Below are positions 31,273 to 41,186 of a stretch of DNA of 52,023 bases, piece after piece. The position numbers and the translations under genes were made by a program. Position 1 is the first letter of the stretch; every line of letters starts with the position of its first letter. The DNA lies in assembly GCF_014384985.1 (NCBI RefSeq), contig NZ_JACRSX010000021.1, positions 1-52,023 on the forward strand, in the 5' to 3' direction. The DNA is from Jutongia huaianensis. GTDB taxonomy: Bacteria; Bacillota; Clostridia; Lachnospirales; Lachnospiraceae. The notes below the pieces were generated by a model, which ran no database searches, was not told the origin of the DNA, and was given only the letters and a program-made list of their open reading frames with translations.

Positions 31273-33738
31273 ATGAACGAAATTAACAAGGAAGAATTCA
31301 AAAAAGACATTGAGAATTATGCAAAGGTCTTGTTCCGTAAATCCATCAAAGAAGCCAGTGATCAGGAGAAGTTCCAGGCTGTTTCTTATGCAGTAAAGGA
31401 TATTGTAGTAGATCAGTGGATGGCAACTCATAAGACATATGAGGAGCAGGATGTAAAGACAGTGTACTATCTGTCAATGGAGTTTTTGACAGGACGTGCA
31501 TTAGGAAACATCATCATCAACTTAAAGGGCAACAAGGCAATCAAGGAAGCTGTGGAAGAGCTGGGAATGAATCTTGACGTGATCGAGGATCAGGAGCCGG
31601 ATGCAGCACTTGGTAACGGTGGTCTTGGACGTCTGGCTGCATGTTTCCTGGATTCATTGTCTACATTGGGATATCCTGCATATGGATGTGGTATCCGTTA
31701 TAAATATGGTATGTTCAAACAGGTCATCGAGAATGGTTATCAGATTGAGAAGCCGGATGACTGGTTAAAGAACGGTAACCCATTTGAGATCAAGCGTCCG
31801 GAGTACGCCGTAGAGGTTAAGTTTGGCGGTTACGTTGCAATGCGCAAGGACGAGTTTGGCAGAGACAAGTTTGTACAGGAGAATTATCAGTCCGTACTTG
31901 CTGTTCCTTACGATCTCCCGGTTGTGGGTTACAACAATAACGTAGTAAATACACTGCGTATCTGGGATGCAGAGGCGATTGATACTTTCAATCTGGATTC
32001 CTTTGATAAGGGTGATTATCAGAAGGCAGTAGAGCAGCAGAACCTTGCACGTACCATCTGTGAGGTACTTTATCCAAACGATAATCATATGGCTGGTAAA
32101 GAGCTTCGTCTGAAACAGCAGTATTTCTTTGTATCTGCCAGTGTTCAGAGAGCTGTTGCAAAATATATGGAGAAGCATGATGATATTCGTAAGATTTACG
32201 AAAAGGTCTGCTTCCAGTTAAATGATACACATCCAACCGTAACTGTATCCGAGTTCATGCGTATCCTGGTTGACGATTATGGTCTTGAGTGGGATGAGGC
32301 ATGGAGCATTACCAATAAGACATGTGCATATACAAACCATACAATCATGTCCGAGGCATTGGAGAAATGGCCGCTGGAGCTGTTCTCAAGACTGCTTCCT
32401 CGTATCTATCAGATTACAGAAGAGATCAACCGTCGTTTTATTCTTCAGATCCAGGCTGCTTATCCGGGAGACAACAGCAAGGTTGAGAAGATGGCGATCA
32501 TTTATGACGGACAGGTTAAGATGGCACATCTTGCAATCGCAGCAAGCTTTTCTGTAAATGGTGTTGCCAAGCTTCATACAGAGATCCTGAAGAATCAGGA
32601 GCTTAAGGACTTCTATCAGATGATGCCTGAGAAGTTCAATAATAAGACAAATGGTATTACCCAGAGACGTTTCCTTCTTCATGGAAATCCACTGCTTGCA
32701 GACTGGGTAACAAAGAAGATCGGGGATGACTGGATCACTAACCTGGCACATATCAATGAGCTGGGTATTTATGCAGATGATGAGCTGAGCCGCAAGGAGT
32801 TCATGAACATCAAGTATCAGAACAAGGTTCGTCTGGCGAAGTACATCAAGGAGCACAATGGTGTAGAGGTAAATCCTCGTTCTATCTTCGATGTGCAGGT
32901 AAAGAGACTTCACGAATACAAGCGTCAGCTTTTGAATATTCTTCATATTATGTATCTGTACAATGAGTTAAAGAAGAATCCGGAGATGGATTTCTACCCA
33001 CGTACTTTCATTTTTGGTGCGAAGGCATCCGCTGGATATCACAGAGCAAAATCCATTATCAAGCTGATCAACAGCGTTGGTGATGTGATCAACAATGATA
33101 AGGATATTCACGATAAGATCAAGGTTGTATTTATCGAGAACTACCGTGTATCCAATGCAGAGATCATCTTTGCAGCGGCTGATGTGTCTGAGCAGATCTC
33201 AACTGCCAGCAAGGAGGCTTCCGGTACCGGTAATATGAAGTTTATGCTGAACGGTGCCCTGACACTGGGAACCATGGACGGTGCAAATGTTGAGATCGTT
33301 GATGAGGTTGGCAAGGAGAATGCATTTATCTTTGGTCTTTCTTCTGACGAGGTTATTGCATATGAGCAGAATGGTCAGTATAACCCAAGAGATATTTACA
33401 ATATCGATTCTGACATTCGTGCGGTGATGACACAGCTTGTGGATGGCACATATGCTTCCGGAAACCTTGACGAGTTCCGTGACATTTACAATTCCCTGTT
33501 AGATGGTAACGGTGGACGTCCGGATATGTACTTTATCCTGAAGGATTTCCGTTCCTATGCAGATGCGCAGAAGAGAGTTGAAGCTGCATATCGTGATGAA
33601 GAGGGCTGGGCAAAGTCAGCACTTCTCAATGTTTCTAAGAGTGGTAAGTTCACATCTGACCGTACCATCGAGGAGTACGCAAAAGAAATCTGGCATCTTG
33701 AGAAGGTAACCGTAGAGGTTCCTGAGGATGACGAATAA
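31273..33738 (+). CDS. glgP: glycogen/starch/alpha-glucan phosphorylase
   Basis: The 821-residue GT35 enzyme splits alpha-1,4-glucans with phosphate to glucose-1-phosphate. Conserved blocks are GNGGLGRLAACFLDS (about 115-130), LNDTHPTVTVSEFMR and EASGTGNMKFMLNGALTLGT, whose Lys656 binds pyridoxal phosphate. Length and ends fit full-length bacterial phosphorylases. Codon choice (many GGT, GTT, CGT) hints at high expression. AGGGAGGATACTACGA precedes ATG 31273. It has its own promoter and a downstream hairpin. Confidence 0.97.
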   Translation: MNEINKEEFKKDIENYAKVLFRKSIKEASDQEKFQAVSYAVKDIVVDQWMATHKTYEEQDVKTVYYLSMEFLTGRALGNIIINLKGNKAIKEAVEELGMNLDVIEDQEPDAALGNGGLGRLAACFLDSLSTLGYPAYGCGIRYKYGMFKQVIENGYQIEKPDDWLKNGNPFEIKRPEYAVEVKFGGYVAMRKDEFGRDKFVQENYQSVLAVPYDLPVVGYNNNVVNTLRIWDAEAIDTFNLDSFDKGDYQKAVEQQNLARTICEVLYPNDNHMAGKELRLKQQYFFVSASVQRAVAKYMEKHDDIRKIYEKVCFQLNDTHPTVTVSEFMRILVDDYGLEWDEAWSITNKTCAYTNHTIMSEALEKWPLELFSRLLPRIYQITEEINRRFILQIQAAYPGDNSKVEKMAIIYDGQVKMAHLAIAASFSVNGVAKLHTEILKNQELKDFYQMMPEKFNNKTNGITQRRFLLHGNPLLADWVTKKIGDDWITNLAHINELGIYADDELSRKEFMNIKYQNKVRLAKYIKEHNGVEVNPRSIFDVQVKRLHEYKRQLLNILHIMYLYNELKKNPEMDFYPRTFIFGAKASAGYHRAKSIIKLINSVGDVINNDKDIHDKIKVVFIENYRVSNAEIIFAAADVSEQISTASKEASGTGNMKFMLNGALTLGTMDGANVEIVDEVGKENAFIFGLSSDEVIAYEQNGQYNPRDIYNIDSDIRAVMTQLVDGTYASGNLDEFRDIYNSLLDGNGGRPDMYFILKDFRSYADAQKRVEAAYRDEEGWAKSALLNVSKSGKFTSDRTIEEYAKEIWHLEKVTVEVPEDDE

Positions 33739-33772
33739 TAAAATAACTGTTTCGGAAACGAAGCAACATATT

Positions 33773-33803
33773 AACTGCCCTATGCATTTTGCATAGGGCA
33801 GTT
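33773..33803. terminator. perfect 14-bp hairpin after glgP without T-run
   Basis: AACTGCCCTATGCA and TGCATAGGGCAGTT form a perfect 14-bp stem with a three-base loop. There is no T-tract on the plus strand, so it may protect the glgP mRNA end or attenuate read-through. Confidence 0.55.
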
Positions 33804-33844
33804 ATGAACAGAAAACAATATAAATATAGAATGGAGGGTTTATT

Positions 33845-34489
33845 ATGAGTATGGACAACATCATCAAAATTCCGGCTAAGTGTAATCGTAAAATTGAGTT
33901 AAAGGCGATTCCGGGACATTTCGCAACGAATCATTCCCATATCAATTACTATCTTGATATGACGCCGATCAAGTACCGCCATACAGAAGCGCAGCTTGTG
34001 GCGAAGGAAATGGTGAAAAAATACCGTCACACTACTGCTGTAGATGCAATTGTGTGTATGGACGGATGCGAAGTGATTGGCGCATATCTGGCAGAAGAAC
34101 TCACAGCGGCCGGTATTATGTCTCTGAATTCACATGAATGTGTGAATGTCATTACGCCGGAGATCAATTCCAGTGGACAGATCATTTTTCGGGAGAATGT
34201 GGAGCCGATGGTACTGCATAAGCATGTTGTGGTACTCATTGCCAGTGCAACGACAGGTAAAACCATCCAGCAAAGTATCGATGGCATCAGTTACTATGGA
34301 GGTATTGTTGAGGGCGTGTCTGCTCTTTTTTCTGCCGTTGATAATGTAGGCGGCGTTGATGTAGACTCCATCTTTACCACCAGTGACATTCCGGATTATG
34401 CGACATACAGACCGGGTGCATGTCCGTTCTGTGATGGGAAGCAGAAGCTGGATGCCATTGTAAACAGCTTTGGATATTCTAAGATTTAA
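33845..34489 (+). CDS. phosphoribosyltransferase-family protein (orotate PRTase-like) with altered PRPP motif
   Basis: The 214-residue protein has the type I PRTase outline. The PRPP-loop region reads VVVLIASATTGKT; the two acidic residues that normally precede xxTTGxT are replaced by Ala and Ser. A short C-terminal extension has CPFC (about residues 194-197). It is a recognisable PRTase relative but may not transfer phosphoribose. ATG 33845 follows GGAGGGTTT. It is followed 12 bases later by sppA, suggesting co-transcription. Confidence 0.72.
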   Translation: MSMDNIIKIPAKCNRKIELKAIPGHFATNHSHINYYLDMTPIKYRHTEAQLVAKEMVKKYRHTTAVDAIVCMDGCEVIGAYLAEELTAAGIMSLNSHECVNVITPEINSSGQIIFRENVEPMVLHKHVVVLIASATTGKTIQQSIDGISYYGGIVEGVSALFSAVDNVGGVDVDSIFTTSDIPDYATYRPGACPFCDGKQKLDAIVNSFGYSKI

Positions 34490-34501
34490 CAGGGAGGCAA
34501 C

Positions 34502-35539
34502 ATGAAAAAGAAACAATGGATTGGAATTGTTGTGGCAGGCGTGGTATTTATCGCCGTATGTGCAACGGGCATTTTATCAAATGTCGTTCAATCAAAACTT
34601 ACAGAAAAAGCAGATACAAAGTCAAAAACAAGTACATCAGAAATGTTAAGCAGCATCTGGGGATCTTCCGAGGAGAATGTTACACTGCCGGAGGAGGATT
34701 TCGTGGGAGTGCTGAATATTGTGGGGACAATTCAGGCAAACTCCTCCGGTAACATCAGTCTCTCAGGCTCTGATGATGATCAGTATAATCATAATCTCTA
34801 CATGAAATATGTTGATGAGCTGGAGAAGTCAAAAAACAATAAGGCGATTCTTTTGTATGTCAACAGTCCGGGAGGAACCGTGTATGAGAGTGATGAGTTG
34901 TATCTGAAGCTGATGGAGTATAAAGAGAAGACAAAACGTCCGGTATATGCTTACTTTGGTTCGCAGGCATGTTCCGGGGCATATTATATTTCTATGGCGG
35001 CAGACAAGATTTATACGAATCGTAATACCTGGACCGGTTCCATTGGTGTTATCGTATCTCTGACCAATTACAAAAAACTTTATGACAAGCTTGGAATCAA
35101 GGAAATTGATATTACCAGTGGCAAAAATAAATCTATGGGTTCCGGCGGACTCGATCTGACCGATGAGCAGTATGATATTCTGCAGAGTCTGGTGGATGAG
35201 GCATATGATCAGTTTGCCGGGATTGTCAGCGAAGGCAGAGGAATTGATATTGCTACAGTGAAAAAGATTGCCGACGGAAGAATCTATTCTGCAAAGCAGG
35301 CCAAAGAGAAGAAGCTGGTGGATGAGATCGGTACCGAGGATGAGCTGAAGACATTGATCCAGAAAGAAAATAAGCTGTCAGATGATGTCGTATATGATAC
35401 GGCCAAAAGCTCCGGTTCGAATTTTCTGTCTAACCTGATGGGGTCTGTGCAGAAGATCATGCCGAAATCTGACAGTGAGCTGGCAGTAGATATTATTGAA
35501 AATAAAGGAAAAGGAGTGCTGATGTATTATGCAGACTAA
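34502..35539 (+). CDS. sppA: signal peptide peptidase SppA
   Basis: The 345-residue S49 serine protease degrades leftover signal peptides at the membrane. An N-terminal anchor (about 6-26) is followed by the protease domain. The nucleophile is S158 in ACSGAYYIS, and the general base lysine is probably in TSGKNKS (K208 or K210). SPGGTVYESDELY and TGSIGVIV blocks are typical. The RDD gene overlaps its end by 11 bases, so the two are translationally coupled. Confidence 0.92.
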   Translation: MKKKQWIGIVVAGVVFIAVCATGILSNVVQSKLTEKADTKSKTSTSEMLSSIWGSSEENVTLPEEDFVGVLNIVGTIQANSSGNISLSGSDDDQYNHNLYMKYVDELEKSKNNKAILLYVNSPGGTVYESDELYLKLMEYKEKTKRPVYAYFGSQACSGAYYISMAADKIYTNRNTWTGSIGVIVSLTNYKKLYDKLGIKEIDITSGKNKSMGSGGLDLTDEQYDILQSLVDEAYDQFAGIVSEGRGIDIATVKKIADGRIYSAKQAKEKKLVDEIGTEDELKTLIQKENKLSDDVVYDTAKSSGSNFLSNLMGSVQKIMPKSDSELAVDIIENKGKGVLMYYAD

Positions 35540-36212
35540 TACGAAGGATCAGGTATATGCCGGATTTTTCGTACGTCTGACGGCATTCCTGGTAGATATG
35601 ATCATCGTCAATGCCGCATTGCTGGTGATTCGGATCCCGATGTGGATATTATCGTTAAACAGTCCGGATAACGTATTGGTGCGGGATTTCATTTTTCAGT
35701 ATTCCATAACAGATATCGTCTGCTATCTGTTGACGGTACTGTATTTTACATTGCTGACGTATTATACAGGGGCAACCCTTGGTAAAAAGCTTTTTCAGCT
35801 TCGGGTCGTCAGTACGGAAGACCGGAAAATGACATTCTTTGAGGTACTTTACCGGGAAAGCATCGGCAGATTTTTGTCCGGAGTGATTATGAACCTGGGA
35901 TATCTGCTGATCCTTGCACAGAAAGAACACCGCGGAATTCACGATCTGCTGGCGGATACCAGCGTGATCTATTATCATGAAAAGAAGGTGTATGTGCATA
36001 CACAGATGAATTACAGGAATATGGTGCCACAGCCGGGATATATTGTACCACAGCAGGGAGGTATAAACCAGCAGAATGGGAATTCACTGCCCCAGCAGAG
36101 TGATATAAATCCCCAGAGTGGGGACCAGGTATCCTCACAGGAGATGACATCTGCTGCAGCTCCGGTACAGAGTCCACCACAGAAGCCGGAGGATCACACA
36201 AATGTCGATTAG
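35529..36212 (+). CDS. RDD-family membrane protein with Gln-rich tail
   Basis: The 227-residue protein has the RDD signature (YAGFFVRLTAFLVDMIIVN, then GATLGKKLFQLRVV and RGIHDLLADTSVIY) with three membrane segments in residues 1-150. The C-terminal 75 residues are Gln/Pro/Asn-rich with short repeats (NQQNGNSLPQQSDINPQSG), probably disordered. RDD proteins are often transporters or accessory proteins; the function here is open. It overlaps sppA and is followed by a terminator, so it ends the PRTase-sppA-RDD unit. Confidence 0.85.
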   Translation: MQTNTKDQVYAGFFVRLTAFLVDMIIVNAALLVIRIPMWILSLNSPDNVLVRDFIFQYSITDIVCYLLTVLYFTLLTYYTGATLGKKLFQLRVVSTEDRKMTFFEVLYRESIGRFLSGVIMNLGYLLILAQKEHRGIHDLLADTSVIYYHEKKVYVHTQMNYRNMVPQPGYIVPQQGGINQQNGNSLPQQSDINPQSGDQVSSQEMTSAAAPVQSPPQKPEDHTNVD

Positions 36213-36275
36213 ATTTTTTAAAGTCATTGAATAAATTCGAAAATGCCTGTCAAAAATAAAAACAGAAGATATCGG

Positions 36276-36315
36276 AAAGCATCTCGATAGATTTGAGGTG
36301 CTTTTCTTTCTTTTC
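36276..36315 (+). terminator. terminator after the RDD gene
   Basis: AAAGCATCTC (36276-36285) pairs with GAGGTGCTTT (36295-36304), one G-T pair, then a T-rich stretch. Confidence 0.8.
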
Positions 36316-36406
36316 AGAATAGGTGGATTCCGGATGCAGCACATCCGGGAAACAGCTATTGGTATAAAAGAAAAGAGGCGGCAGCGTCTCAGAATGGAGG
36401 GACAGG

Positions 36407-37213
36407 ATGAAGAATAAACGCAATGATTTTAAGGACCAGAACACACAGTCAAAAAGAAGCTTTTACGTGGCAGCATGCGCGGTGCTGGCATGTGCGGCGG
36501 TGCTGGGAACAGCGTATTTTCAGACACAGAAAACAGATAATACAGGACATAAGGTGGCGGAAAATCCTGCCGCAACCATAGCCGGAGAATCGGCAATCAA
36601 CAAGAATTGGAAAGCGGATGCCCAGGGAATTGGCAAGACAGACAGCGAGCAGGCAAGCACTACGATGAATGTAGATGATCTCGCTAAAAAGAAGGAAAAG
36701 GCAGCAAAGAAAAATGTTGAGGTTAAGGCAAATCAGGCAAAGAAAAAAGATGCAAAAAATACGTCAAAGGCAACCATGATATCGGCAAACCACAAAAGCT
36801 TCAATGAGGAAAAAGGATTGACATGGCCGGTTAAAGGGGATGTTCTGATGAAATTCAGCCAGAGTAATAATATTTATTTCAAAACCCTCGCGCAGTATAA
36901 GAGTAATCCAGCGATCGAGATTTCTGCCGATGAGGGAACTAAAGTGATCGCTTCGGCGGCCGGAACCGTGACGGAGATCAGCAAGGATGATATCACCGGA
37001 ACAATGATTACTACAGATATCGGAAGTAATTATAAAGTCACTTACGGCCAGTTGACAAATCTCAAGGTGAAAAAAGGGGATGAAGTCAAGGAGGGACAGC
37101 TTTTGGGAATGGTTGCAGCACCAACAAAATATTTCAGCGAAGAGGGGAGCAATCTGTTCTTTCAGGTGAAAGAAAATGGAAAAGCGGTGGATCCGCTGTT
37201 GCTGTTAAATTAA
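36407..37213 (+). CDS. LytM/M23-like protein lacking the zinc ligands (SpoIIQ-like)
   Basis: The 268-residue protein has an N-terminal anchor (about 19-38), a Lys-rich linker and a C-terminal LytM domain (about 138-265) starting with LTWPVKGDVLMKFS. In active M23 peptidases His and Asp ligands occur in HxGxD-like and HxH positions. Here the matching stretches read NPAIEISADEGTKV and SNLFFQVKENG, with no His. It is therefore likely a structural LytM, as known for SpoIIQ in Bacillus. A role in sporulation would fit bofA elsewhere in the window, but is inference. Confidence 0.75.
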   Translation: MKNKRNDFKDQNTQSKRSFYVAACAVLACAAVLGTAYFQTQKTDNTGHKVAENPAATIAGESAINKNWKADAQGIGKTDSEQASTTMNVDDLAKKKEKAAKKNVEVKANQAKKKDAKNTSKATMISANHKSFNEEKGLTWPVKGDVLMKFSQSNNIYFKTLAQYKSNPAIEISADEGTKVIASAAGTVTEISKDDITGTMITTDIGSNYKVTYGQLTNLKVKKGDEVKEGQLLGMVAAPTKYFSEEGSNLFFQVKENGKAVDPLLLLN

Positions 37214-37240
37214 TATTTATACAGATAAAAATCTGATACA

Positions 37241-37283
37241 AAAACCCCAGTGATGGTTTTATCATTGGGGTTTTTTGTTTTTT
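37241..37283 (+). terminator. terminator after the LytM gene
   Basis: CCCCAGTGAT (37245-37254) pairs with ATCATTGGGG (37261-37270), flanked by A-run and T-run. Confidence 0.9.
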
Positions 37284-37438
37284 CCTAGTCAAATGCCTGC
37301 CTGTATGGTAAGATGTATGCGAAGGCAAAAGTAAAAGTGACAAGTACCCTCGCGATGCGAATTTATTAGATTCTTGTGATAAATCAAAGGAGAAGTGAAT
37401 AAAATCAGCAGAGGAAGAAAAAGAAAGGCAGGTAAAAA

Positions 37439-38122
37439 ATGCAGTACAAAATTTTAGGGAATACCATGCCGGCGGTGGAAATTTTATTTGATCAGCCGGG
37501 AGAATCCATGTATACACAGTCTGGTGGTATGGCATGGATGTCAGATGGCGTAGAGATGGACACCAATACCAGAGGAGGGCTCCTCAAAGGTGTTGGAAGA
37601 ATGTTTGCCGGAGAGTCTTTGTTTATGGCAAATTATACCGCCAGCAAACCGGGGGCAACCATTGCATTTGCTTCTACAGTAGCAGGTGAGATCATGCCTC
37701 TGGATGTCAGCGAGACCGGTGGAATGATCTGTCAGAAGGGAGCATTCCTTTGTGCAGAGCCAACCGTCAACATAAATGTTACATTGACGAAGAAACTTTC
37801 CTCAGGTTTCTTTGGCGGTGAGGGCTTTATTCTCGAGGAGATCAGCGGAGCAGGTATGGCTTTTCTGGAAATTGATGGAGACAAGATCATCAAGGACCTT
37901 GCACCGGGCGAGGTGATCAAGGTAGACACCGGAAATGTTGTGGCATTCCAGAAGGGGATGGCATATGAAGTCGAGATGGTCAAGGGATTAAAGAACATTT
38001 TTCTGGGAGGTGAGGGCCTGTTCCTTACGAAGATTACCGGACCGGGACGTGTTGTTCTTCAGACTCAGAACTTTGCCGAGTTTGCCGGCAGAATCGCAAA
38101 GATGATTCCCAGTAAAAACTGA
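37439..38122 (+). CDS. TIGR00266/AIM24-family protein
   Basis: The 227-residue, beta-rich, Gly-rich cytoplasmic protein matches the TIGR00266 family, with a TRAP-like fold. Motifs include SMYTQSGGMAWMS, GGLLKGVGRMFAGES, FLGGEGLFLTKITGPG and VVLQTQNFAEFA. Biochemical function is unknown. It stands as a single gene between terminators. Confidence 0.88.
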   Translation: MQYKILGNTMPAVEILFDQPGESMYTQSGGMAWMSDGVEMDTNTRGGLLKGVGRMFAGESLFMANYTASKPGATIAFASTVAGEIMPLDVSETGGMICQKGAFLCAEPTVNINVTLTKKLSSGFFGGEGFILEEISGAGMAFLEIDGDKIIKDLAPGEVIKVDTGNVVAFQKGMAYEVEMVKGLKNIFLGGEGLFLTKITGPGRVVLQTQNFAEFAGRIAKMIPSKN

Positions 38123-38209
38123 TCGGGGCAGTGTACTTGGAAATATAGTGGACAATATTACTGATTCCGTAGACATTTTTGATCTGTTTTCGTAGAAGGA
38201 TCGATCTGG

Positions 38210-38247
38210 CACAGCAAAGATGCGTTGGCGTTTTTGCTGTGTCTTTT
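38210..38247 (+). terminator. terminator after the TIGR00266 gene
   Basis: CACAGCAAA (38210-38218) pairs with TTTGCTGTG (38233-38241), followed by TCTTTT. Confidence 0.7.
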
Positions 38248-38277
38248 GATATATAGCGGATGGAAAAGAGGATAAAC

Positions 38278-39183
38278 ATGAAGATAAATCGTGAACATAT
38301 AAAGAATACATTTCAGGAATATACCGATCGTTATGACAGTACCGATCCGAAGATAAAATTAAAGATCGATCATACCTATCGTGTGGCGGATCTGTGCGAG
38401 CGGATCGCAAAGTCGCTGGATCTGTTGCAGGAAGATATTGATCTGGCGTGGCTTAGCGGGATGCTGCATGACATTGGGAGGTTCGAACAGCTTCGCCGTT
38501 ATCATACATTTTCGGATGCACAGTCGATCGATCATGCGAAGTTTGCGGTGGAACTGCTTTATGAGGACGGACTGATTGCCGATTATGTGCCGGAGATATC
38601 GACGGCAAAAATAGTTACTAATATCAGGACGAAGGATGGTGGAATTGATCCTGCGGATAAACGAGGTGCAGCGGCGCAGACGAGCGGAGAGTGCGGATCA
38701 TCCACTGGCTTGAGTGAGGACATGCCATTATCCGATGTGTTCCGGACACTTCGCATAGCAATCGGAGAACACAGTGCATACCGGATACAGGAAGGTCTGG
38801 ACGAACGGACACAGATGTTCTGCCATATTTTGCGGGATGCGGATAAGGTTGATATCTTCCGGGTAATCTGTGATACGCCCATGGAGGAGGTTTACGGCTT
38901 TCAAACGGAAGATATTCTCCGGTCAGGAATTACACCGGAGGTCAGACGGGCGTTTCTGGAGCATCATGCAGTGCTTCGAAGCCTGAAAAAGCAGCCGGTT
39001 GATTACGTTGTAGCACACGGTTCGCTGGCATTTGAGCTGGTATATCCGGAGAGTCTGCGGATCGCCAAAGAGCAGGGATATCTTGGCCGGATGATGTCGT
39101 TTCAGTCGGAAAATCCGGAGACGGCGAAGGAGTTTGAACATTTGCGGAAGGATCTGAACGATTATCTGGAGCAGAGGTCGTAG
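38278..39183 (+). CDS. HD-domain phosphohydrolase
   Basis: The 301-residue protein has the metal-binding HD pattern: H in DHTYRVADLC, HD in GMLHDIGRFEQ and D in RDADKVDIFRV. Such proteins hydrolyse phosphate esters of nucleotides or similar substrates; the target here is not known. A polar, Gly/Ser-rich insert at about residues 125-148 separates the halves. The ATG at 38278 is chosen over 38260 because AAAGAGGATAAAC lies directly before it. Confidence 0.85.
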   Translation: MKINREHIKNTFQEYTDRYDSTDPKIKLKIDHTYRVADLCERIAKSLDLLQEDIDLAWLSGMLHDIGRFEQLRRYHTFSDAQSIDHAKFAVELLYEDGLIADYVPEISTAKIVTNIRTKDGGIDPADKRGAAAQTSGECGSSTGLSEDMPLSDVFRTLRIAIGEHSAYRIQEGLDERTQMFCHILRDADKVDIFRVICDTPMEEVYGFQTEDILRSGITPEVRRAFLEHHAVLRSLKKQPVDYVVAHGSLAFELVYPESLRIAKEQGYLGRMMSFQSENPETAKEFEHLRKDLNDYLEQRS

Positions 39184-39241
39184 ATCAAAAGCGCAACTAA
39201 CAGGCGCAAAGAAAGAGCGGAAAGGAAAGTGCAAAATGCCC

Positions 39242-39270
39242 TTGTTATTATGGGGACAGTAATTTATAAT
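39242..39270 (+). promoter_or_regulatory. promoter for guaA
   Basis: TTGTTA at 39242-39247, a 17-base spacer and a perfect TATAAT at 39265-39270, 49 bases before the guaA start. No purine riboswitch is recognisable in this short leader. Confidence 0.75.
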
Positions 39271-39319
39271 GAAAGAAGCGTGTATGCTTATTATTGCACA
39301 GAAAGAGAGGAAGACACAG

Positions 39320-40894
39320 ATGAATCAGGAAAAGGTTATCGTTATTGACTTCGGTGGCCAATATAACCAACTGGTGGCAAGACGTGTGCGTGAGTGCAAC
39401 GTATATTGCGAAATCTATTCTTATAAGACGGATTTAGAGCAGATCAAGGCAATGAATCCTAAAGGAATCATTCTGACCGGAGGACCAAACAGCTGTTATG
39501 AGGCGGATTCTCCAACATATCAGAAAGAGTTGTTTGAATTAGGTGTACCGGTTTTGGGACTTTGTTATGGCGCGCAGCTTATGATGCATGTGCTGGGCGG
39601 TAAGGTGGAAAAGGCACCTGTCCGTGAATATGGAAAGACAGAAGTGTCCGTAAATCAGGACTCACCGTTATTTCGGAATGTCAGCAAAGATACCATCTGC
39701 TGGATGAGCCACTTTGATTATATTTCAAAAACAGCACCGGGCTTTGAGATTGTTGCAACAACGGCAGACTGTCCGGTGGCAGCAGCACAGAATCTGGAGC
39801 AGAAGCTTTTTGCGATCCAGTTCCATCCGGAGGTGCTTCACACCCAGGAAGGAACCAAAATGCTTTACAATTTCGTCCGCAATATCTGCGGCTGTGCCGG
39901 CACATGGAGAATGGATTCTTTCGTGGAGCATTCGATCGAGGAGATCCGTAAGAAGGTCGGCAACGGAAAGGTGCTTTGCGCCCTGTCCGGCGGTGTTGAT
40001 TCTTCAGTAGCGGCCGTTATGCTTTCCAAGGCAATCGGCAGCCAGCTCACCTGTGTCTTTGTGGATCATGGACTCCTTCGAAAAGACGAGGGCGATGAGG
40101 TAGAGGAAGTATTTGGCCCGAATGGCCCATACGAGTTGAATTTTATCCGTGTCAATGCACAGGAGCGTTATTATACAAAGCTTGCAGGCGTCACAGAGCC
40201 AGAGGCAAAGCGTAAGATTATCGGTGAGGAATTCATCCGTGTCTTTGAGGAAGAGGCAAAGAAGATCGGTGCCGTAGACTTCCTTGTACAGGGAACCATT
40301 TATCCGGATGTGGTAGAAAGTGGTCTTGGCGGCGAGTCTGCAGTCATCAAATCCCATCACAACGTAGGGGGTCTCCCGGATTATGTTGATTTCAAGGAGA
40401 TTATCGAGCCACTTCGCAACCTGTTCAAGGACGAGGTCCGCAAGGCAGGCCTGGAGATGGGCATTCCGGAGAAGCTTGTATTCCGTCAGCCATTCCCTGG
40501 TCCGGGTCTGGGCATCCGTATCATCGGAGAAGTCACCGGCGAGAAAGTTAAGATCGTGCAGGACGCCGATGCCATTTACCGCGAGGAAGTGGACAAGGCT
40601 GCCAAAGAGTACGAGCAGCAGAACGGCGAAGCACCGGCGTGGATGCCGAACCAGTACTTCGCAGCACTCACCAATATGCGTTCCGTGGGTGTGATGGGCG
40701 ACGAGCGTACCTACGATTACGCTGTGGCACTGCGTGCCGTGAATACCATTGACTTTATGACTGCCGAGGCGGCACAGATACCGTTTGAGGTGCTGCAGAA
40801 GGTGATGAGCAGGATCATCAATGAGGTGAAAGGGGTCAATCGGGTATTCTATGATTTGACGAGTAAGCCACCGGGGACGATAGAGTTTGAATAA
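39320..40894 (+). CDS. guaA: GMP synthase (glutamine-hydrolysing)
   Basis: The 524-residue enzyme converts XMP to GMP. The glutaminase domain has the nucleophile Cys82 in [10 protein letters not shown] and QFHPEVLHT. The ATP-pyrophosphatase domain has the PP-loop [15 protein letters not shown] (about 220-235), and the C-terminal dimer domain is complete (ending [12 protein letters not shown]). ATG 39320 follows GAGGAAGACACAG. The 3' end of guaA is a known insertion site for integrative elements, and element-like genes start just downstream here. Confidence 0.96.
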   Translation: MNQEKVIVIDFGGQYNQLVARRVRECNVYCEIYSYKTDLEQIKAMNPKGIILTGGPNSCYEADSPTYQKELFELGVPVLGLCYGAQLMMHVLGGKVEKAPVREYGKTEVSVNQDSPLFRNVSKDTICWMSHFDYISKTAPGFEIVATTADCPVAAAQNLEQKLFAIQFHPEVLHTQEGTKMLYNFVRNICGCAGTWRMDSFVEHSIEEIRKKVGNGKVLCALSGGVDSSVAAVMLSKAIGSQLTCVFVDHGLLRKDEGDEVEEVFGPNGPYELNFIRVNAQERYYTKLAGVTEPEAKRKIIGEEFIRVFEEEAKKIGAVDFLVQGTIYPDVVESGLGGESAVIKSHHNVGGLPDYVDFKEIIEPLRNLFKDEVRKAGLEMGIPEKLVFRQPFPGPGLGIRIIGEVTGEKVKIVQDADAIYREEVDKAAKEYEQQNGEAPAWMPNQYFAALTNMRSVGVMGDERTYDYAVALRAVNTIDFMTAEAAQIPFEVLQKVMSRIINEVKGVNRVFYDLTSKPPGTIEFE

Positions 40895-41091
40895 ATCGAG
40901 TTGCTTAAAAAAGCCAGTGTTTATGCGGGTTTCAGCGATTTCGATTAGTCTTTTGATAACAAATTGATAACAGTCATAGCAAGTGCCATTATTCTTGTTA
41001 TCCAGTGGTTTATGGGTAACGGAACAATTAACAGGTGGCTTGCAGACTAAAGTTCGGAGCTTGGCTCTGAACAAATTCCATATTATAAACT
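40895..41091. other. guaA-distal junction region without genes
   Basis: About 200 bases carry no convincing frame. Notable are the near-repeat TTGATAACAAATTGATAACAG at about 40951-40971 and a GTTATC/GGTAAC-containing stretch at 40998-41022. The position, between guaA and element-type genes, is where an attachment site would be expected. No second copy of any core sequence was found in the window. Confidence 0.4.
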
Positions 41092-41135
41092 AAGCCCTTA
41101 GCTGTGGTTAATAACCATAGTTAAGGGCTTTTTTG
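41092..41135 (+). terminator. long terminator hairpin
   Basis: AAGCCCTTAGCTGTGGTT pairs with AACCATAGTTAAGGGCTT (18 bp, two G-T pairs, three-base loop), followed by T-run. Confidence 0.9.
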
Positions 41136-41186
41136 TCGTTGCCAAAGCATCTGTAGGGAGCTGCCAGTGGCAGGTCCTGTAGGTGC

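Noticed and set aside
40004..41074. Long minus-strand frame of 356 residues across guaA
   Set aside because: It lies almost wholly antisense to guaA, whose motifs are complete, and has no ribosome site or family motif.
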